A stretch of 64,000 nt of DNA from DATMER01 sp040349255. Its GTDB lineage: Bacteria > Acidobacteriota > Thermoanaerobaculia > Multivoradales > UBA5704. The DNA is taken from the NCBI GenBank assembly GCA_040349255.1, contig JBEQUE010000123.1:52059-116058 (forward strand), in the 5' to 3' direction. Below, one piece after another: positions 35,545 through 43,420 of this stretch (position 1 is its first letter; each line of letters begins with the position of its first letter). The notes beneath the pieces were generated by a model. The model saw nothing but the letters and a program-made list of their open reading frames with translations. It was not told where the DNA came from and ran no database searches. The translations under genes and the position numbers were made by a program.

Positions 35545-37815
35545 ATGGCAAGAACTTCCCGCAGACGCAGCGGCGGCGCCCCGCCTCCCCCGATCCTCCC
35601 GTTCGCGGACGTCGAACGGCTCTCTCTCGCCCGATTCACCGAGAAGGCGTACCGCGACTACTCGATGTACGTCATCCTCGACCGCGCGCTGCCGCACATT
35701 GCGGACGGCCTCAAGCCCGTGCAGCGGCGGATCGTCTACGCCATGTCCGAGCTGGGCCTCGGACCGAATTCGAAACATAAAAAATCCGCCCGCACCGTGG
35801 GCGACGTGCTCGGCAAATACCACCCTCACGGCGACGTGGCCTGCTACGAGGCCATGGTCCTCATGGCGCAGCCGTTCTCGGTGCGCTATCCGCTCGTGGA
35901 CGGCCAGGGCAACTGGGGCTCGCAGGACGATCCCAAGTCGTTCGCGGCCATGCGCTACACCGAGGCGCGGCTCACGTCGTTCTCCCAGACCCTCCTCTCG
36001 GAGCTGGGCCAGGGCACGGTCGATTGGGGTCCCAACTTCGACGGCACGCTCGACGAGCCCCGTCTCCTGCCGTCCCGGCTCCCGCATGTGCTCCTGAACG
36101 GCGCTTCGGGCATCGCGGTCGGCATGGCGACCGACATCCCGCCACACAACGTGGGCGAGCTGGTGTCGGCCTGCATCCTCCTGCTCGACGACCCCAACGT
36201 CGCGGACGGCGAGCTCTACGCGGCGATCCAGGGTCCCGACTATCCGACCACGGCCGAAATCATCACGCCGCGGGCCGAGATCCTGCGGCTTTATGAGAGC
36301 GGCTCGGGCTCGATCCGCATGCGCGCCGCCTGGGAGATGGAGGACGGCGACGTCCTGATCACCGCCCTTCCCTATCAGGTTTCCGGCAGCAAGATCCTGG
36401 CGCAGATCGCCCAGCAGATGCAGGCGAAAAAGCTGCCCATGGTCGAGGACCTGCGCGACGAGTCAGACCACGAAAACCCGACCCGCCTGGTCATCACCCC
36501 GCGCTCGAACCGGGTGGACATCGAAGGCCTCATGGCCCACCTCTTCGCCACCACGGACCTCGAGCGCTCCTACCGGGTGAACCTGACCATGATCGGCCTC
36601 GACGGCCGGCCGAAGCAGTTCAACCTGCGCGATCTCCTGCGCGAGTGGATCGACTTCCGCGTCGAGACCGTCCGGAAGCGCCTGCGTTTCCGCTACGACA
36701 AGGTCCTGCAGCGCATCCACATCCTCGACGGCTACCTGGTCGCCTTCCTGAACATCGACGAGGTGATCCGGATCATCCGCACCGAGGACGAGCCGAAGCC
36801 GGTGCTCATGTCCACGTTCCACCTGACGGACGTCCAGGCCGAGGCGATCCTCGAGCTCAAGCTGCGCCACATCGCCCGGCTGGAGGAGATGAAGATCCGC
36901 GGCGAGCAGGCGGATCTGGTCAAGGAGCGGGACGCTCTCGAAAAGATCCTCAGCTCCGAGAAGCTCCTGCGGAAGAAGGTGAAGGAGGAGCTGGTCGAAG
37001 ACGCGAAGACCTATGGCGATCCGCGGCGCTCGCCGATCGTGGAGCGGGGCGCGGCGAAGGCCATGGACGAGTCGGTCCTGGTCCCGACCGAGCCGGTGAC
37101 AATCGTGCTTTCGGAAAAGGGCTGGGTGCGCCAGGCCAAGGGCCACGAGATCGACGGCAAGGAGCTGTCCTACAAGGCCGGCGACGCCTTCCTCCAGGCC
37201 GCGAAGGGCCGCAGCAACCAGCAGGCGGTCTTCCTGGACACCACGGGTCGGACCTACTCGACGGCCGCGCACACCCTGCCCTCCGCGAGAGGCCAGGGGG
37301 AGCCGCTGTCGAGCCAGTTCGCGCCGCCGCCCGGAGCGGGCTTCGTGAGCGTCCTGACCGGCCCCGAGGAGGACCTCTACGTCCTGGCCTCCAGCGCCGG
37401 CTACGGCTTCGTGGTGAAGCTCGGCGAGCTCCACGGCCGCAACCGCGCCGGCAAGGCGGTCCTGAACGTCCCGTCCGGCTCGCTCCCGCTCGTCCCGCAG
37501 AAGGTCAACAGCCTGGAGACCGACCTCCTCGCCGCGGCCACGGACGGCGGCCGTCTCCTGATCTTCCCGCTGAACGAGCTGCCGCTGCTGCCCAAGGGCA
37601 AGGGTGTGAAGATCGTGAGCCTCCCCGCGAACAAGGGCGAGTCGCTGGTCGCGCTCACGCCGTTGCCGCCGGGCGCGCATTTGATCGTTCATGCTGGCCA
37701 GCACCATCGACACTTCAAACCGTCAGAATACGAAGGCTACTTTGGTTCACGTGCCCTGAGAGGAAGCATGTTGCCGCGAGGTTACCAACGCGTCTCTAAA
37801 TTGGAAGCGACTTAG
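35545..37815 (+). CDS. parC: DNA topoisomerase IV subunit A (ParC), C-terminal end of foreign composition
   Basis: 756 residues. N-terminal domain with DYSMYVILDRALPHIADGLK, the quinolone region KYHPHGDVACYEAMVLMAQP, and catalytic Tyr138 in AMRYTEARL; DPKSFAAMRYTEARL is the ParC form. The C-terminal beta-pinwheel is shortened as in ParC. Up to about 37675 the gene has very GC-rich third positions. The last 45 codons (GAHLIVHAGQHHRHFKPSEY to KLEAT) are markedly AT-rich, like the two genes that follow, yet still encode a proper ParC ending (GSMLPRGYQRVSKLE). This suggests that an incoming segment replaced the 3' end and kept the gene intact. Confidence 0.94.
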   Translation: MARTSRRRSGGAPPPPILPFADVERLSLARFTEKAYRDYSMYVILDRALPHIADGLKPVQRRIVYAMSELGLGPNSKHKKSARTVGDVLGKYHPHGDVACYEAMVLMAQPFSVRYPLVDGQGNWGSQDDPKSFAAMRYTEARLTSFSQTLLSELGQGTVDWGPNFDGTLDEPRLLPSRLPHVLLNGASGIAVGMATDIPPHNVGELVSACILLLDDPNVADGELYAAIQGPDYPTTAEIITPRAEILRLYESGSGSIRMRAAWEMEDGDVLITALPYQVSGSKILAQIAQQMQAKKLPMVEDLRDESDHENPTRLVITPRSNRVDIEGLMAHLFATTDLERSYRVNLTMIGLDGRPKQFNLRDLLREWIDFRVETVRKRLRFRYDKVLQRIHILDGYLVAFLNIDEVIRIIRTEDEPKPVLMSTFHLTDVQAEAILELKLRHIARLEEMKIRGEQADLVKERDALEKILSSEKLLRKKVKEELVEDAKTYGDPRRSPIVERGAAKAMDESVLVPTEPVTIVLSEKGWVRQAKGHEIDGKELSYKAGDAFLQAAKGRSNQQAVFLDTTGRTYSTAAHTLPSARGQGEPLSSQFAPPPGAGFVSVLTGPEEDLYVLASSAGYGFVVKLGELHGRNRAGKAVLNVPSGSLPLVPQKVNSLETDLLAAATDGGRLLIFPLNELPLLPKGKGVKIVSLPANKGESLVALTPLPPGAHLIVHAGQHHRHFKPSEYEGYFGSRALRGSMLPRGYQRVSKLEAT

Positions 37816-37836
37816 ACTTCATCCCTGTACACCGCC

Positions 37837-38430
37837 ATGACCTCTTTGGATTCAAACATCTTCGATGAGCTGGTCGCCTCCGATCTAGATTCGTTTCTTT
37901 CACATCGCCTATTAGGGACCATACCAACGATCTTCGAAGAGAACAGAGTCAGCTACATGGACTGGAAACAGGACCTGTCTCGCCTCCTGGACGTGGACTC
38001 CTACTCAATCCTTTTTGTGGGCAGCGCCGCCCTAGGGTTTAGCCTCAACCCCCACAAAGCATTCAAGCCTTTCGGCCACGACTCCGATGTCGATATAGCC
38101 GTCATATCTGCTCGATACTTCGATGCTGCTTGGCACTTCTTTAGAACGCTAGGATCAACCCGGTTCAGGCTTCCATCTTACATTCAGTCATCTATAAAAG
38201 AAAATCTTCCTCGAGATGTCTATTGGGGAATGATCGCCACGGATCGCCTTCTACCCTATCTACCTTTCGGTCCCGCATGGGTTAGAGCTCTGGAATCAAT
38301 GAGTCGCATTGATCCTACAGCTGACCGCAGGCTTAACCTGAGGCTCTACAGGGACATCGAATCTTTGCGATCATATCAGCTGAGAAGCTTGAAGATCGCA
38401 CGCGACCGACTCCTTGCACCAACCATATAA
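37837..38430 (+). CDS. Nucleotidyltransferase-fold protein
   Basis: 197 residues. A polymerase-beta-type core is visible: ILFVGSAALGFSLNP (the GS motif after a hydrophobic strand) and then HDSDVDIAVIS with the paired acidic residues D-x-D. The rest is helical (WHFFRTLGSTRFRLPSY, LRLYRDIESLRSYQLRSLKI). I do not recognise the subfamily. It lies 21 bp after parC and 8 bp before a DUF262 gene, and shares their AT-rich composition, so the pair arrived together. A defence or toxin-antitoxin role for such a pair is plausible but not shown. Confidence 0.75.
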   Translation: MTSLDSNIFDELVASDLDSFLSHRLLGTIPTIFEENRVSYMDWKQDLSRLLDVDSYSILFVGSAALGFSLNPHKAFKPFGHDSDVDIAVISARYFDAAWHFFRTLGSTRFRLPSYIQSSIKENLPRDVYWGMIATDRLLPYLPFGPAWVRALESMSRIDPTADRRLNLRLYRDIESLRSYQLRSLKIARDRLLAPTI

Positions 38431-38438
38431 GGCGTGAA

Positions 38439-39467
38439 ATGAGAGACTATCTACAGACTACACATCGCAGCGTGGCTTGGCTAAAGAAAGCCGCCGATGA
38501 TGGGTCTCTTGAAATGAGACCTCCGTTCCAACGAAATCCTGTTTGGCTTGACCCTCAGAAAAGCTACTTGATCGACACCATACTCCATGCCTATCCTATA
38601 CCTGAGTTGTATATGCAGGAAGTGGTGAGCCAAGATGGGAAAGAAACCCACATTGTAGTTGACGGCCAGCAAAGGATAAGAGCTTGTCTCGAATTCATAG
38701 AGGGTTCTTTCGCTCTCAGTGGCGACACACCGCAATTCGCAGACATGACCTTTGACGAGCTGTCGCCCGAATCTAAGCAGCGCATATACAAGTATAATTT
38801 CGTCGTCCGAGTGCTTCCGGATATGCCAGAGGAGGAACTCCGATCGATTTTTTCTCGACTCAACCGGAATGTAGTAGCCTTAAATCAGCAGGAATTACGG
38901 CATGCAACCTACTGGGGTGACTTTATAAAACTAATGGAATCTCTTGCCGAGGAGGAATTCTGGTCTCTGTCGGGTTTATTTACTGCCAACGACGTGCGGC
39001 GAATGCTAGACATAGAGTACATCAGTGAACTGGCGATTGGGATTCTCCATGGCCCTCAAGAAAAGAAAAAGACTCTCGATAAATGGTATGAAGTCTACGA
39101 GCAGGGATTCCAAGAGGTGCCGCAGGTAAAACAAGTTTTCGGCTCAGTTCTCGGTGAAATGGCTCACATGCTGCCAGACATTAGCAAATACCGATGGCGG
39201 AAGAAGTCTGATTTCTACTCGCTGTTTCTGGTTTTATCTGCGCACCAAGAGGCTTTGCCGCTCGCCCGCGATCAACGGGATCACGCGAGACGTCTGCTAA
39301 TAGATTTCTCCAATGAAATAAATCGATTCCTGGCAGACCCGGAGGAAGCAGTATCGACAGACACCAAACTGTATGCTCTAGCTGTTGAGCGCGCTGCTAC
39401 AGACCTGAAAAATCGACGCTCTCGCTCGATGGCCCTCGAACACGTTCTAGCAGACGTATGGTCGTGA
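38439..39467 (+). CDS. DUF262-domain (ParB/Srx-like, GmrSD-type) protein
   Basis: 342 residues with the N-terminal DUF262 signature: MRPPFQRNPVWLDPQKSYLI, DTILHAYPIPELYM and IVVDGQQRIRACLEFIEGSF, where DGQQR is the nucleotide-handling motif. Then PEEELRSIFSRLNRNVVALN QELRHA-type sequence (FxRLNxxxxxLxxQELR), also typical. DUF262 domains occur in type IV restriction enzymes (GmrS) and in several phage-defence genes, where they hydrolyse NTPs or cut DNA. There is no fused DUF1524/HNH domain here, so the catalytic partner may be missing or be the nucleotidyltransferase upstream. Confidence 0.85.
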   Translation: MRDYLQTTHRSVAWLKKAADDGSLEMRPPFQRNPVWLDPQKSYLIDTILHAYPIPELYMQEVVSQDGKETHIVVDGQQRIRACLEFIEGSFALSGDTPQFADMTFDELSPESKQRIYKYNFVVRVLPDMPEEELRSIFSRLNRNVVALNQQELRHATYWGDFIKLMESLAEEEFWSLSGLFTANDVRRMLDIEYISELAIGILHGPQEKKKTLDKWYEVYEQGFQEVPQVKQVFGSVLGEMAHMLPDISKYRWRKKSDFYSLFLVLSAHQEALPLARDQRDHARRLLIDFSNEINRFLADPEEAVSTDTKLYALAVERAATDLKNRRSRSMALEHVLADVWS

Positions 39468-39701
39468 CCTGCAGTCAGCTCGCCCGTGCAACGTTCCATT
39501 AGTGATCATTACGAACAGCAGAAGCGCCGCTAGTCCGGAGGGCCGACGGCCTCCACTCCAATTCAGATCTGAAGAACTAGGCGGTGTAGCTCATCAAGGT
39601 AGCACTTTGACCGCAACCCCCGGATAGCCCCGCCTCCCCCACCCCTTCTACTCTCTTCCTGACGGCGCATGGCGCGCCGGCGCGTCAGGAGGCGAGAGGC
39701 C
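39468..39701. other. Right edge of the low-GC module, no gene seen
   Basis: No reading frame is credible. A small hairpin (GGAGGGCC / GGCCTCC, 39536-39553) may end the DUF262 transcript. The segment GGCGGTGTAGCTCA at 39580 resembles the start of a tRNA, but no complete tRNA follows. Composition returns to GC-rich from about 39605. Confidence 0.4.
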
Positions 39702-40166
39702 ATGATTCCATTCCGCGTCGTCGGCATCCCTGAAGATCTGGCCCGTCAGACCCGGGCCGAAATGAAGTCGCCGCAGTATGGGCATCCCGCGCATGCGGAG
39801 GTCGCCAAGGGCTATGGACCGTGCCGGTTCTGCCTCGGCAAGTTCCGGACAGGCCAGGAGGAGCGGCTCCTCTTCACCTACAACCCGTTCACCGGCCTGG
39901 ATCCCTATCCGTCTCCGGGGCCGGTCTTCATCCACCTCGCGGAATGCCCGGCCTACGAAGCTCCAGGATTTCCGGAGGAGCTTCGGGACCTGCCGCTCAC
40001 GTTCGAGGCCTATGGCAAGGACCGCTGGATCGTCGGCCGCGAGCGGGCTTCGAACGGCGGGATCGAGCCGGCGATCGAGCGGCTGCTCGGCAATCCGGAG
40101 GTGGCGTACATCCACGTGCGCAACACCGAGGCCGGGTGCTTCATCGCGCAGATGGACCGAGTGTAA
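39702..40166 (+). CDS. DUF1203-family protein
   Basis: 154 residues from MIPFRVVGIPEDLARQTRAE, with GAGAGG just upstream; an earlier ATG in frame gives only Arg-rich residues. The pattern CRFCLGKFRTGQEERLLFTYNPF, HLAECPAYEAPG and the ending AYIHVRNTEAGCFIAQMDR matches DUF1203. Conserved Cys residues (CRFC) hint at metal binding. The function of the family is unknown. It is a stand-alone gene between the low-GC module and the repeat/intron region. Confidence 0.85.
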   Translation: MIPFRVVGIPEDLARQTRAEMKSPQYGHPAHAEVAKGYGPCRFCLGKFRTGQEERLLFTYNPFTGLDPYPSPGPVFIHLAECPAYEAPGFPEELRDLPLTFEAYGKDRWIVGRERASNGGIEPAIERLLGNPEVAYIHVRNTEAGCFIAQMDRV

Positions 40167-40234
40167 GAGTCTGCACTATTAGCGAAACAGGCGCTTGGCG
40201 ATAATAAGGGGCACTCGCTGTTATCGGTGAACAG

Positions 40235-40290
40235 CCGGGGACATAGGTAACACTTCAGACCGGAGACATAGGTGGGAGTTGCGGAAAGGT
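40235..40290. mobile_element. Possible insertion-sequence end remnant
   Basis: Two close words GGGGACATAGGTAACA and CGGAGACATAGGTGGGA are repeated about 24 bp apart, a pattern I associate with the ends of IS481-type elements. No transposase reading frame lies beside it, so it can only be a remnant. Confidence 0.3.
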
Positions 40291-40309
40291 GACCTAAGAG
40301 CGCCTAACA

Positions 40310-40490
40310 AAGCCGGCCCGAAGGGCAGGGAGAATCCAGCCCAGGGCTGAGGCCGCAGGCCGATGCCCTGGGGAGAGATTCCGCAACACGAGACGCGGCC
40401 TGAAAGGTCGCGAGAGCTAGGGATGTCGATTCCGACGTGAGCTCTCGCGGCCTATCAGGCCGCATTGGGTACCACCTTCCAGCCCAGGGC
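40310..40490. repeat. Inverted-repeat block with an empty copy of the intron target
   Basis: At 40334-40370 the sequence CCCAGGGC ... GCCCTGGG encloses TGAGGCCGCAGGCCGAT, a hairpin identical apart from single changes to the two intron flanks joined together. At 40391-40464 a second large inverted repeat occurs (GCGGCCTGAAAGGTCGCGAG against CTCGCGGCCTATCAGGCCGC). No gene is present. The block looks like a cluster of mobile or extragenic palindromes. Confidence 0.65.
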
Positions 40491-40531
40491 GTCGAGTAGC
40501 CAGGGGAGCTTACGCTCCCCCGGCTCTCACA

Positions 40532-40561
40532 GAACCGGACTTGTGGGCGCACATCCGGCTC
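40532..40561 (-). ncRNA. Group II intron domain V
   Basis: The 30-nt hairpin GAGCCGGATG ... AGTCCGGTTC carries the catalytic AGC triad at its 5' side and closes with GGTTC, as in bacterial domain V. The upper stem is short (loop near GTGCGCCCAC). Its integrity suggests that the ribozyme could still splice. Confidence 0.75.
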
Positions 40562-40621
40562 TTCGGGGCACCGACGTTCAGGACCGCTCCTATAGTTCGG
40601 TGCCGGTGTTGCCACCCGCAG

Positions 40622-42187
40622 CTATCCCAGATCCAATGCAAACTGGATCGGGCCGATGACGGACTGGTCGTGTAACTCCAGCCAGCGCTCCTTCAGGGAC
40701 AGCAAGCCGCGCTCGCGGAAGTACGCGTTTGACAAGGCCTTGTTGACGGGACGGGTCAGTGACAACGCCCACCAGGATTTGCTCTGGCAGTACACCGCCG
40801 TCCAGGCGGTTGAGGACTTGGCTCCCAGTCGGGTGAGCCGCCGAACGATCGTCCGACGGCGTTTCCATTGTTTGAGCACGATGGCTCGCAGGCGTCTCCT
40901 GATGTGGCCGTCCAGGTCCCGCAGTGGATACTCCTCCGTGATGACCTGGAAGAATCCGAGCCAGCCGACCAGGTAGGCGTTAAGCCAGCGGATACAGACC
41001 GCCAGCGACCGTCCCCAGTTGCGCGGCGTAAGCTCTCGAATCCTCGCGCTGATCCGATCTTTCGATCGTTTTGACAACAGCACTCCTACCTCCCCGCTAC
41101 GCGGATCTCGCCGCAATCGAAACCCCAGGAAGTGCCTGTCTTCCGGGCGCGCCACAGCACTCTTCGCTCCGTTCACCTTCAGGCGCAGGCGCCTCTCGAT
41201 GAAACGCGTTATCGAAGACATCACCCGACGACCCGACCGCTCCGAGCGGACGTAGATGTTGCAGTCGTCGGCGTACCGGACGAAGCGGTGCCCACGCTGG
41301 GCAAGCTCCCAATCGAGCTCGTCCAGGACGATGTTGCTCAGCAGCGGAGATAGGGGACCGCCCTGCGGGACTCCCTCATCCGTGCTGACCACCACTCCAT
41401 CGGGTAAGACGACCTTGGCATTGAGCATTTGGCGGATCAGCCCGAGCAGTCGAGTGTCCTGCACTCTCTGCCCGAGACAGGCCAGGAGCCGCTCTCGCGG
41501 GACTCGGTCGAAAAAGCTGTCCAAATCCAGGTCGACGACCCACTCATAGCCCTCCTCCAGATAGCCCTTTGCCTCATTGATGGCCGTGTGACAGCTCCGG
41601 CCCTCCCGGAATCCGTGGCTGCTCGGATGAAACAACGGGTTGTAGTGCGGTGTCATCACCTGCGTGATGGCCTGCCCGACAACGCGGTCGATCACATTCG
41701 GGATGCCAAGGCCTCGCTGGCCGCCACTCGCCTTTGGGATCCACACGCGGCGGATTTCCCCAGGACGGTACGTGCCAGCGAGAAGCTCCCGGCGCAGACA
41801 GCTGAGAATCTCGTCCAGATGCTCGCGCACCTGCTCGATCGTCGTGCCGTCCACTCCGGGGGCTCCGTGGTTGGAGGATACTTGCCGGAACGCCTCTTTC
41901 AGGTTGTACCCGCTTACCACCTCTTCCATCGTCATCGGCGGCAGCGAACCTCTCCTCTTGGTCTCCGACTTCGGCACCGCGCTTGGAGCAGGCACGGGCC
42001 GGCCCGTGTCCGCTCCAGCGACGGCCCCTTGCGGGCTGTCGGCTGTCTCGGAAAACAGTTGGAGCTGTCCTGCCTGTTCACTGGCCGGGGTCGCCTTCCC
42101 TCCCCGCGGAACCACTGACACCGCGGTTGGGACCGCCTTTCGGCGGCCTTGCGGTACTATTCGACCCTCCGACTTCTCTCGTCCCAT
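40622..42187 (-). CDS. ltrA: Group II intron reverse transcriptase/maturase
   Basis: 521 residues from MGREKSEGRIVPQG (AAGGACGAG upstream); a longer frame upstream is intron RNA, not protein. After a variable leader come RT blocks: NLKEAFRQVSSNHGAPGVDG (RT0), RRVWIPKASGGQRGLGIPNV, SHGFREGRSCHTAI, WVVDLDLDSFFDRVPRE, GVPQGGPLSPLLSNIVLDEL, and the catalytic FVRYADDCNIYV (YADD). The domain X maturase region and a short C-terminus follow, without an HNH En domain, so target-primed mobility would use a nicked or single-stranded target. It helps splicing and retrohoming of the host intron. Confidence 0.94.
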   Translation of the reverse strand: MGREKSEGRIVPQGRRKAVPTAVSVVPRGGKATPASEQAGQLQLFSETADSPQGAVAGADTGRPVPAPSAVPKSETKRRGSLPPMTMEEVVSGYNLKEAFRQVSSNHGAPGVDGTTIEQVREHLDEILSCLRRELLAGTYRPGEIRRVWIPKASGGQRGLGIPNVIDRVVGQAITQVMTPHYNPLFHPSSHGFREGRSCHTAINEAKGYLEEGYEWVVDLDLDSFFDRVPRERLLACLGQRVQDTRLLGLIRQMLNAKVVLPDGVVVSTDEGVPQGGPLSPLLSNIVLDELDWELAQRGHRFVRYADDCNIYVRSERSGRRVMSSITRFIERRLRLKVNGAKSAVARPEDRHFLGFRLRRDPRSGEVGVLLSKRSKDRISARIRELTPRNWGRSLAVCIRWLNAYLVGWLGFFQVITEEYPLRDLDGHIRRRLRAIVLKQWKRRRTIVRRLTRLGAKSSTAWTAVYCQSKSWWALSLTRPVNKALSNAYFRERGLLSLKERWLELHDQSVIGPIQFALDLG

Positions 42188-42632
42188 CGTTGTCTCGTCC
42201 TTGGTTCCTCGACAACTATCGTGGGCACCTGTGCCAGACACGGAGGCCGAGAGATCTCCCCGGGTAAGAACGTAGAACTTCGTGCCAGACCCGTCGCCTA
42301 TACGCACAACCCCCGACGAATATCGGGCTTTGCCGCCGGATGCCGGCTTACCCCGGGTTGTACGCCTGCCAGGCGCTTCGCACATGCTCGGTTCGGCACT
42401 GCACCTAGGACTTCCACCAGACCCTCCTCGCGGAGAAGCCCTTGTCCCCTCGGTGAGGGGTTCCCTTCGTCAGGGTCCCCAGAGGATTTACACCTCCTGT
42501 TCTACGCCCATGCCGGGCGCACGTCGGCCTGCGGCCTCAGCCCTGGGCTGTGTTCTCCCGGCCCGTTGGGCCGAGAGGGCGCCACCGCCCACCCCTGGTT
42601 TGAGCCGGCGGGACGGTCAGCCGATCGTCTCG

Positions 42633-43319
42633 TCAGACTTCCCTCTCCCGAGGGTCCGGCGGTGTGGCAGGGAGAGGGGTCGGGAGTGTGGCCTCCTCGT
42701 TCCGCAACCGCCGGCCGGCGAACCAGACCAGGGCCGCCACGAGCATGACGAGGCCGAACATCAGGAAGGCGCTGTCCAGGTTCTTGGCGGTGGCGCCGGT
42801 CAGGGCGTAGAGGAGCGCAGCCGGGAAGATGCCGGCGGTCGAGGCGATCAGGAAGCGGCGCCAGCCGAGCGGCGAGGTGCCGGCCAGGATCGCCACGCTC
42901 TCGGCCAGGATCGGGACCGGACGGGTCACCACGACCCCGAGATCCCCCCAGCGCTTCAGCAGGGCGTCCGCCCGGCGGCGCTCGTCCTCGGGCACGAAGC
43001 GGTGCAGCGAGGCGCTGCCCCAGCGGCCCACCGCGAAGCCGACCGCCGAGGCCGCCACGCCTCCGAAGAGCGACAGCAGGGTGCCGCCCACGATGCCGAA
43101 GAGCGCGCCGTGGGCCACCATGATCAGGCTCGCCGGGATCGGCAGAAAGACGTCCGCGACGAGCAGCAGAACGCCGATCGCCGCCGCCCCCCAGCGGCCG
43201 GTGCCGTGCAGCCATGGCCCTGGGTCGTTCAGCCACGGGATGTCCATCCACTGGACGAGTCCGAAGAGGGCCAGAAAGAGGCCCGACATCACTCCGAGCA
43301 GGATCCAGTAGGACCGCAT
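42633..43319 (-). CDS. VTT/DedA-family membrane protein (TVP38/TMEM64-like)
   Basis: 228 residues with about five to six membrane segments. The VTT core is seen in FLPIPASLIMVAHGALFGIVGGTLLSL, with the following GGVAASAVGFAVGRWG (GxxxAxxxxFxxGRxxG) and the later VVVTRPVPILAESVAILAGTSPLGWRRFL and IASTAGIFPAALLYALTG. VTT proteins are likely lipid scramblases or flippases linked to envelope homeostasis. It lies between the intron region and, divergently, the GDE-like gene, with about 100 bp of shared promoter space. Confidence 0.85.
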   Translation of the reverse strand: MRSYWILLGVMSGLFLALFGLVQWMDIPWLNDPGPWLHGTGRWGAAAIGVLLLVADVFLPIPASLIMVAHGALFGIVGGTLLSLFGGVAASAVGFAVGRWGSASLHRFVPEDERRRADALLKRWGDLGVVVTRPVPILAESVAILAGTSPLGWRRFLIASTAGIFPAALLYALTGATAKNLDSAFLMFGLVMLVAALVWFAGRRLRNEEATLPTPLPATPPDPREREV

Positions 43320-43420
43320 GTCGCCATCTCCCTGTCGTCGTTTCGCAGCGGCAGTATAACAGCGGCGTTTCTCTCTCCTGCTAAACTGCGCCGCCTGAAG
43401 TGGACCTTTGACGTAAGGAG

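Larger units (their letters stand above)
40491..42522 (-). mobile_element. Group II intron (complete-looking, 2032 bp)
   Basis: The 5' end on the minus strand is GTGCGCCCGGCATGGGCGTA, a typical group II start (GUGCG). The 3' part has domain V (minus strand, 40561-40532: GAGCCGGATG ... AGTCCGGTTC), then a domain VI stem (GAGCCGGGGGAGC ... GCTCCCCTGGCTAC) and ends CTACTCGAC. The flanks, once joined, read CAGGCCGAC-GCCCTGGGC and match a nearby empty copy (CAGGCCGAT-GCCCTGGGG, 40353-40370), which fixes both ends to the base. It encodes its own reverse transcriptase/maturase. Confidence 0.85.

Noticed and set aside
33303..37815. gyrB-gyrA instead of parE-parC
   Set aside because: The B subunit start and the A subunit HPHGDVACYEAMVLMAQPF and DPKSFAAMRYTEARL wording, along with the short C-terminal domain, fit topoisomerase IV better.
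39580..39640. tRNA gene at the edge of the parC-linked module
   Set aside because: GGCGGTGTAGCTCA resembles a tRNA 5' end, but no anticodon arm, T arm (GGTTCRA) or matching acceptor strand follows.
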